From the NCBI RefSeq assembly GCF_900106995.1, contig NZ_FNOK01000044.1:17470-81469 (forward strand): a stretch of DNA of 64,000 bases, given 5' to 3'. The translations under genes and the position numbers were made by a program. This document shows, piece after piece, positions 58,925 through 64,000 of the stretch. The notes beneath the pieces are model-generated. The model ran no database searches and was not told the DNA's origin. It saw only the letters and a list, made by a program, of their open reading frames with translations. Every line of letters starts with the position of its first letter. Within the stretch, counting starts at the first letter, position 1. Origin of the DNA: Saccharopolyspora shandongensis (lineage in GTDB: Bacteria; Actinomycetota; Actinomycetes; Mycobacteriales; Pseudonocardiaceae).

Positions 58925-59818
58925 TCAGCTGGCGACCTCGTGCAGCGTCGCCAGGAGCGAGCGGGTGGCCGGCAGGTCGGCCACCGTTTCGCGGACCGCG
59001 GCGTAGAGGCGACGCGCCGGTTCCGGATTGCGCACCGCCCGCACCACCACGCCGGGGTGCACGACGTCTAGGCCGAGGCGCGGCACCAGCGCGACGCCCA
59101 TCCCGGCGGCCACGAAGCCCTGGGCGGAGTAGGTGCCGTCGGTCTCCACCACCACCTTCGGCGTGAAACCGGCGCTGCCGTAGGCGTCCCTGAGCAGCCT
59201 CGAACAGATGTCGTCGCTGGTCACGGTGCTGTTCACCCAGGATTCGCCGGCCAGCCGGACCAGGTCGATGCGGTCCTCGGCGGCCATCGGGTGCGACTTC
59301 GGCAGCACCATCCGGTACGGGTCGTCGGCGAGGTGCACGAACCGCACCCCGCGCCGCTCGGGCACGGAGCGGCCCACCACGATGATCGCCAGGTCGGCCT
59401 CGCCGCGGGACACGTCGTCGACCAGCTCCACCTCCTGCAACCGCAGGTCCAGCTGCACGTCGGGGTGTTCGGCGCGGAACTTGGCGACCGCCGGCGGGAT
59501 CAGCCCGACGCTGGCGGTGTGGAAGAACCGCACCCGCAGCAGGCCGGTGCGCCCGGCCCGGATGTCGGCCAGCTCCGCCTCGGTGCTGCTGAGCAGGTCG
59601 GCGATCCGCCCGGCGCGCTCGGCCAGCAGGGTGCCGGCCGGGGTCGGTTTCAGCCCGCGCCCGACCTTCTCCAGCAGCGGCGTGCCGGCCTCCTTCTCCA
59701 GCGTGGACAGCTGTTGGCTGATCGCGGACGGCGTGTACCCGAGGTTCGCCGCGGCCGCGCTCACGGAGCCGCTCGTGACCACGGCTCTCAGCACCTGCAT
59801 CCGGCGTACGTCCAACAT
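58925..59818 (-). CDS. LysR-family transcriptional regulator
   Basis: 297 aa from ATG 59818; TATCGT sits 6 nt upstream (leaderless, or GGGGGC as ribosome site). HTH: SGSVSAAAANLGYTPSAISQ (about residues 16-35) and QLSTLEKEAGTPLLEKVGRG. The effector domain has VRFFHTASVGLIPPAVAKF and VAAGMGVALVPRLGLD. It is divergent from an EamA exporter gene, with 173 bp between them; TTGATTTTAATTCA (near 59850) fits T-N-A LysR half-sites. It probably controls that exporter. Confidence 0.92.
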   Translation of the reverse strand: MLDVRRMQVLRAVVTSGSVSAAAANLGYTPSAISQQLSTLEKEAGTPLLEKVGRGLKPTPAGTLLAERAGRIADLLSSTEAELADIRAGRTGLLRVRFFHTASVGLIPPAVAKFRAEHPDVQLDLRLQEVELVDDVSRGEADLAIIVVGRSVPERRGVRFVHLADDPYRMVLPKSHPMAAEDRIDLVRLAGESWVNSTVTSDDICSRLLRDAYGSAGFTPKVVVETDGTYSAQGFVAAGMGVALVPRLGLDVVHPGVVVRAVRNPEPARRLYAAVRETVADLPATRSLLATLHEVAS

Positions 59819-59991
59819 GCCCCCACGATACAGCAAATCTGAAACGTCGGTTGATTTTAATTCACTTGTGCTTACGTCTCGGCGGGCGCAACGTAGTAGG
59901 TGGAGATCGGTTCGGCGGTCGCCGAAGGTTCGGAGACCTACCGTCTCCGCGGGCCGACCCCTCGACCACGCCCCGCGAGACCGGAGAAGAC

Positions 59992-61050
59992 ATGAACAAC
60001 CCGACCAACTACGTGCGACTCGGCGTGCTTGCACTGCTGTGGGGCTCCAGCTTCCTGCTGATCAAGCTCGCACTGGGGGCGCTGTCCCCGACCCAGATCG
60101 CGCTGACCCGCATCGTGCTGGGCGCCGCGGTCCTCATCGCGCTGTGCGCACTGCGCGGCCTGCGGCTGAGCAACGATCGCAAACTGTGGCGGCACATCGC
60201 CGTCGCCGCGCTGTTCGGCAGCGCGCTGCCGTGGGTGCTGTTCGGCCTCGGCGAGCAGACCGTCGATTCCGGCCTGACCGGCGTGCTGAACGCGACTACT
60301 CCACTGTGGACGGTGTTGTTCGGGCTGTTCGCCGGGCGCGAGGCGATGCCACCGGCCCGGCTCGGCGGGCTGCTGGTGGGATTCTTCGGCGTGGTGCTGA
60401 TCTTCGCGCCGTGGCAGGGCGGCAGCCTGCTCAGCTGGGGCGTGCTGGCCTGCCTGGGCGCGGCGGTCAGCTACGGCATCGGTTACGTCTACATCGGACG
60501 AAACCTGACCGGGAACCACGGCCTGCCACCGCTGACCCTGGCGGCCATGCAGATGATCGCCGCCACCGGTTACGCGCTGCTGGCGCTCCCGCTCGACGGC
60601 CTGCGGCCGGTGAGCTGGGATCCCCTCGCGCTGCTCGCGGTCGCGGTCCTGGGCATCTTCGGCACCGGCCTCGCCTTCGCGATCAACTACCGGATCATCG
60701 GCGAGGAGGGCGCGACCACGGCGTCCACCGTGGCCTACCTGATGCCGATCGTCTCGGTGCTGCTCGGCTGGTTGCTGCTCGGCGAAGAGCTGGGCCTGCG
60801 TGTCCTGCTGGGCATGGCGATCGTGCTGCTGGGTGTGGCACTGACCCGCCGCACCACCACCCCGAAACCCGTTGCCGGATCTGAAATCGAGGAGGACGAG
60901 ATGTCGAACCAGCTCCGCAGCGAGCCGACCACCCGCACCGACGAGCTCCCACCGATCGGGCCGCTGAGCGCCTGGGCCAGGTTCCGGCTCGCCCTGCTGC
61001 GCGGTTCCCAGCTCTACGCCGAGCTGGCCAGCAACCACCCGATGAAGTGA
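59992..61050 (+). CDS. EamA/RhaT-family DMT exporter with C-terminal extension
   Basis: 352 aa from ATG 59992 with GGAGAAGAC upstream. Ten membrane segments in two EamA halves: VLALLWGSSFLLIKLALGAL and VLACLGAAVSYGIGYVYIG begin each half. STVAYLMPIVSVLLGWLLLG is the usual second-half end. Probable exporter of amino acids or metabolites. After residue 300 comes a hydrophilic tail of about 50 residues that begins with its own GGAGGACGAG-ATG (60901), an in-frame possible separate start. Likely regulated by the divergent LysR. Confidence 0.88.
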   Translation: MNNPTNYVRLGVLALLWGSSFLLIKLALGALSPTQIALTRIVLGAAVLIALCALRGLRLSNDRKLWRHIAVAALFGSALPWVLFGLGEQTVDSGLTGVLNATTPLWTVLFGLFAGREAMPPARLGGLLVGFFGVVLIFAPWQGGSLLSWGVLACLGAAVSYGIGYVYIGRNLTGNHGLPPLTLAAMQMIAATGYALLALPLDGLRPVSWDPLALLAVAVLGIFGTGLAFAINYRIIGEEGATTASTVAYLMPIVSVLLGWLLLGEELGLRVLLGMAIVLLGVALTRRTTTPKPVAGSEIEEDEMSNQLRSEPTTRTDELPPIGPLSAWARFRLALLRGSQLYAELASNHPMK

Positions 61051-61057
61051 CCGGCGT

Positions 61058-61089
61058 CGGGGAGTTCCCACTCGACCGGGAACTCCCCG
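61058..61089. terminator. Terminator between EamA and MFS genes
   Basis: CGGGGAGTTCCC (61058-61069) pairs perfectly with GGGAACTCCCCG (61078-61089), between convergent stops. Confidence 0.85.
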
Positions 61090-61093
61090 GCGA

Positions 61094-62503
61094 TCAGACC
61101 GGCTGGTCGTCGCGGGCCCGCGACGCGTGCAGCGATTCCAGGCTGCGCCCGGCGGTGCGCAGGCCCGCTGCCGCGAGGACGAGGGCTCCGATCAGCAGGA
61201 GCCCGCACAGCACCGCGAAAACGCCGCCGAATCCGATGTCCGCGTACAGGTATCCGATCGCCACCGGCGCCATGATGGCCCCGACCCGGGCGGTGGCGCT
61301 GGCCAGACCCATCCCGGTCGCGCGGGTCGCGGTCGGGTAGATCTCGGACGTGTAGGCGTACAGCGGGCCGGCGACGCCGTTCATGAAGAACGACAGGGCG
61401 ACGGTGAAGCAGAAGATCGCCACGTCGTCGGTCGCGGTACCGAGCCCGGCCGCGCAGCCGATGCTGCAGCACAGGAAGAGCACGATCGTCCACTTGCGGT
61501 CGAGGCGTTCGCTGATGGCGGCGGCCACGTAGTAGCCGGGGACCTGGGCGACCGCGCTGGCCAGGGCGAAGGAGAAGCTCTTGGAGATCGTGAATCCCTT
61601 GAGTACCAGGAGCGTCGGCAGCCAGGTGCCATAGCCGTAGTGCGTCGCCTGGATGGCGAACCACAGGACGCACACCACGGCGGTGCGCCCGGCCAGACCC
61701 GGACCCCACAGCGCGGCGAACTGCCGGATCGCGCTCCGCCGGGGCGGGGCGGGCTTCGCCGCGGGTTCCACGACCACCGGCACGGGCGGGAGTTCCTGCC
61801 GGGCGGCGATCTCCCGCTCGAAGCGTTCGACGATCTCGGTGGCCTCGGCGATGCGGCCCTGGCTGATCAGGAAGCGCGGCGACTCCACCAGCGTCCGGCG
61901 CCACCAGAGCAGCAGGAGCACCGGCGCCACGCAGATCACGCACGCGATGCGCCAGCCCGGCTCCGGCGACGGGCTGATCACGGTCACCGCCGTGAGCCCG
62001 GCCAGGATGTAGCCGAACCCGAGGAAGACCATCGTGTTGCCGATGTTGCGGCCGCGGTTGCGGGCCGGGAGGAACTCCGAGATGTACGGCACGATCATGG
62101 TGGCCTCGGCGCCCACCCCGATCCCGCTGAGGATCCGCCACAGGATCAGCTCGCCCGGGCTGGTCGCGGTCGCCGCGACGAGGGTGAACGCGACGTAGAC
62201 CAGCAGCGCGTACATCAGCACGCGGCGGCGGCCGATGCGGTCGGCGAGCAGCCCGGCGGCCAGCGCGCCGATCAGGTAGCCGATGAACACCGAGGCCAGC
62301 AGCCAGCCGGCCAGCCCCGACTCGACCTTCCACAGGGCGACGACGGCCGAGGCTCCGTAGCCGAGCAGCACGGCGTCGTAGGACTCGAAGAGGTAGCCGA
62401 GGCCGCCCTGCAGCATCAGCCGGCAGTGCGGCTTGCCGACCGGGAGCCGGTCCAGGCGCGCGAGGAGCTCGGTGCCCGTGGGCAGCGGCGCGGAGGCGGT
62501 CAC
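61094..62503 (-). CDS. MFS transporter of the sugar/aromatic acid porter type
   Basis: 469 aa, twelve membrane segments. Motif A is GLLADRIGRRRVLMYALLVY; the central loop after TM6 is charged (ESPRFLISQGRIAEATEIVE), where the sugar-porter PESPR-like motif occurs. YPTATRATGMGLASATARVG precedes TM11. Such proteins bring in organic acids or sugars by proton symport. ATG 62503 overlaps a small ORF stop (ATGA). An IS110 element begins about 240 bp upstream, so its promoter may have been altered. Confidence 0.88.
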   Translation of the reverse strand: MTASAPLPTGTELLARLDRLPVGKPHCRLMLQGGLGYLFESYDAVLLGYGASAVVALWKVESGLAGWLLASVFIGYLIGALAAGLLADRIGRRRVLMYALLVYVAFTLVAATATSPGELILWRILSGIGVGAEATMIVPYISEFLPARNRGRNIGNTMVFLGFGYILAGLTAVTVISPSPEPGWRIACVICVAPVLLLLWWRRTLVESPRFLISQGRIAEATEIVERFEREIAARQELPPVPVVVEPAAKPAPPRRSAIRQFAALWGPGLAGRTAVVCVLWFAIQATHYGYGTWLPTLLVLKGFTISKSFSFALASAVAQVPGYYVAAAISERLDRKWTIVLFLCCSIGCAAGLGTATDDVAIFCFTVALSFFMNGVAGPLYAYTSEIYPTATRATGMGLASATARVGAIMAPVAIGYLYADIGFGGVFAVLCGLLLIGALVLAAAGLRTAGRSLESLHASRARDDQPV

Positions 62504-62688
62504 CGGCGCCTCCCTGCGGAGGCGCGGGCGCCCAGCTGGCGCGCGGACCGGTGGGCGATTTCGCGCGAAATCGCCGCCGCTTCCCCGCCCGGAACCCGGC
62601 GGCTCCTCGGCGGCTTCGACGCGGGCGAGCCGGTTCGCGGTGTGGCGCGGCGGTGCCGCGTCCGCCCGGCATCTGCGCTGGTGGTCAC
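62500..62688 (-). CDS. Small basic ORF ahead of the MFS gene, doubtful
   Basis: 62 aa from GTG 62688, overlapping the MFS start by 4 bp (ATGA). Very Arg/Ala-rich (GRTRHRRATPRTGSPASKPP), no family. The tight overlap argues for translation, the composition against. It could be a truncated 3' end of a gene cut by the IS110 insertion. Confidence 0.3.
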   Translation of the reverse strand: MTTSADAGRTRHRRATPRTGSPASKPPRSRRVPGGEAAAISREIAHRSARQLGARASAGRRR

Positions 62689-62743
62689 TAGTGCACCCTC
62701 TTCCGTGCAGGTCCTTGGACGGGGCTTGTGGTAGGAACTAGGC

Positions 62744-62813
62744 GGAAGCCGGGGTGACGGCCTTTGGTGGTCGCCCTTCGTGGGCCTCGATGACACTGCC
62801 GCCCCCGGCTTCC
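62744..62813 (+). ncRNA. Candidate IS110 bridge RNA region upstream of the recombinase
   Basis: GGAAGCCGGGG (62744-62754) pairs perfectly with CCCCGGCTTCC (62803-62813), enclosing a 48-nt internal region with a smaller GGCC-GGCC stem. IS110-group elements encode a structured bridge RNA between the left end and the recombinase start, and this lies there (start at 62937). The limits of the RNA are unknown; only the stem is seen. Confidence 0.5.
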
Positions 62814-62936
62814 CCGGAACCGTTGATTGATGACAGAGGGACGCGCCGTAGAGCGCCGGTTAGTGACCACTCGACTGTCGGTTCCTTCGCCTCCGCCCGG
62901 CTCCTGCCTCGTGCTGCGAACAGGAAGGCGACTGGG

Positions 62937-64000
62937 TTGTCGCTGGAAGATGGGCCGTTGTTCTTCGTCGGGATCGACTGGGCCGCCACCGCCCACGCCG
63001 TGTGCGTTCTTGAGCGCACTGGCCGCAAAGTTGCCGCGTTCACCATCGAGCACACCGCTGCCGGGTTCGCCCGACTGGCCGCTCGGCTGGACAAGCTCGG
63101 CGACACCGAGCTGACGGCGGTGGCGATCGAGCGTCCGGACGGACGTCTGGTGGACGCCCTGCTGGAGGCCGGGCACCCGGTGATGCCGGTCAAGCCGAAC
63201 GCGATCAAGACCTGGCGTGAGGCCGAGGTACTTTCCGGCGCAAAGTCCGACCCCGGCGACGCGCACGTGATCGCCGACTACCTGCGGGTGCGCATCCACC
63301 GACTCCGCCCCGCGGTCCCGTATTCGGGATCTACCAAGGCAGTGCGGGCGGTGACGCGGACCCGGGGCGACCTTGTGGACGCCCGGGTGGCCGCGGTCAA
63401 CCAGCTCGCCGCGCTGCTGGACGCGCACTGGCCCGGAGCCAAGGTGATCTTCGCGAGCCTGTCCTCGGCGATCGCGCTGGCGTTCCTGACGAAGTACCCG
63501 ACCGCCGCGTCGGCGGCCTCGCTGACCGAGAAACGGCTGGCCGCGTTCTGCGCCAAGCAGGGCTACTCCGGCAAGAAGCCCGCCGCCGTCCTGCTGGCCC
63601 GGCTGCGCTCGGCGCCGGCCGGCACGACCGATCCCGACCTGTCCGAGGGTGCGCGCGTGGCAGTGCTGGCCCAGGTTGGCGTGATCACCGCGCTCAACAC
63701 CGCGATCAAGGACCTCGACCGCGCCATCGCCGAGAAGATCGACGCCCACCCCGACGGGGAGATCTTCCGGTCCTTCCCCCGTGCAGGCACCGTCAACGCC
63801 GCCCAGATCCTGGCCGAATGGGGCGACGCCCGCGAGGCGTTCGGCCACCCCGACGCCATCGCCGCGCTGGCCGGGATCACCCCGGTCACCAAGGCATCCG
63901 GCAAACAACGCGGCGTGTCGTTCCGCTGGGCCTGCAACAAACGCCTGCGCCAGGCGATCACGACCTTCGCCGACAACAGCCGCCACGCCAGCCCCTGGGC
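62937..64000 (+). CDS. IS110-family transposase (DEDD recombinase), partial
   Basis: 354 residues visible from TTG 62937 (AGGAAGG 8 nt upstream), running off the right edge. RuvC-like DEDD residues: FVGIDWAATAHAVCVLER (first Asp), AVAIERPDGRLVDALLEAG (Glu), and SGAKSDPGDAHVIADYLR (two Asp). The C-terminal Tnp_IS116/IS110 domain follows, with SFPRAGTVNAAQILAEWGDA, ALAGITPVTKASGKQRGVSF (catalytic Ser in SGK). It cuts and joins DNA under bridge-RNA guidance in related elements. The frame is intact as far as seen, so the element may be active. Confidence 0.93.
   Translation, partial: MSLEDGPLFFVGIDWAATAHAVCVLERTGRKVAAFTIEHTAAGFARLAARLDKLGDTELTAVAIERPDGRLVDALLEAGHPVMPVKPNAIKTWREAEVLSGAKSDPGDAHVIADYLRVRIHRLRPAVPYSGSTKAVRAVTRTRGDLVDARVAAVNQLAALLDAHWPGAKVIFASLSSAIALAFLTKYPTAASAASLTEKRLAAFCAKQGYSGKKPAAVLLARLRSAPAGTTDPDLSEGARVAVLAQVGVITALNTAIKDLDRAIAEKIDAHPDGEIFRSFPRAGTVNAAQILAEWGDAREAFGHPDAIAALAGITPVTKASGKQRGVSFRWACNKRLRQAITTFADNSRHASPW

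Larger units (their letters stand above)
62744..64000 (+). mobile_element. IS110-family insertion element, truncated by the window edge
   Basis: It comprises the structured non-coding left part and the recombinase reading rightward off the window. IS110 elements lack clear terminal inverted repeats, so the left end cannot be fixed; it lies somewhere between about 62690 and 62744. Confidence 0.75.

Overview
The window is high-GC actinobacterial DNA with GTG/TTG starts, GTGA/ATGA stop-start overlaps and long hairpin terminators without U tracts. The core gene set (icd, folD-DUF3017, purN-purH, DUF6350, DUF5336, sucCD, M23 peptidase, pcrA/uvrD1, AroQ chorismate mutase) and its order recall the Mycobacterium tuberculosis Rv0948c-Rv0957 block. 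The accessory genes and palindromes suggest Pseudonocardiaceae, probably Saccharopolyspora or a close relative. The genus is an inference, not a database result.

Layout. 0-7 kb: an F420-type LLM oxidoreductase (cut by the window edge) with a divergent TetR regulator, icd, a membrane hydrolase, a lipoprotein, DUF1918, a TetR/MDR-dehydrogenase divergent pair, and DUF4253. 7-13.2 kb: a minus-strand phosphonate locus (GntR/UTRA regulator, FAD amine oxidoreductase, phosphonatase-like HAD, PhnD, PhnC, double-domain PhnE). 13.2-16.7 kb: DUF3017, folD, DMT and MFS transporters. 16.9-19.5 kb: a large protein with a C-terminal TNT NAD-glycohydrolase-like toxin domain and an N-terminal region resembling a YezG/DUF600 immunity fold. 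19.7-24.1 kb: a pentapeptide-repeat protein, a VOC protein, a frameshifted methyltransferase, a universal stress protein, an M20 peptidase and a decayed imine-reductase-type remnant. 24.1-30.1 kb: the mutagenic SOS cassette imuA'-imuB-dnaE2 with LexA-type boxes. 30.4-37.8 kb: purH, purN, DUF6350, DUF5336, sucD, sucC (all minus strand), followed by three perfect hairpins. 38.3-47 kb: a polytopic membrane protein, an M23 peptidase, a WYL-regulator pseudogene, MarR with a tandem-fused methyltransferase, a VOC protein, a YncE-like propeller and LysR. 47-53.5 kb: pcrA, DedA, a Tyr/Phe-rich leader peptide in front of the AroQ chorismate mutase, an SDR, a small membrane protein and a PIG-L deacetylase. 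53.5-58.9 kb: two membrane-anchored proteins with NTF2-like tails and two PknB-type Ser/Thr kinases. 58.9-64 kb: LysR/EamA, an MFS transporter and an IS110-family element that runs off the right edge.

The most interesting signals are these. (1) A 20-codon leader peptide with a Tyr-Glu-Phe-Phe-Tyr run sits between a -10 hexamer and a terminator-like hairpin, just before chorismate mutase; it looks like a Phe/Tyr attenuator. (2) The phosphonate locus lacks a transaminase but pairs a FAD oxidoreductase with a phosphonatase-like HAD that keeps the Schiff-base lysine. (3) One polypeptide appears to combine a toxin domain with an immunity-like domain. (4) A candidate bridge-RNA hairpin precedes the IS110 recombinase. 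(5) Many genes place a TANNNT-like hexamer 6-8 nt before the start codon, which indicates leaderless mRNAs.
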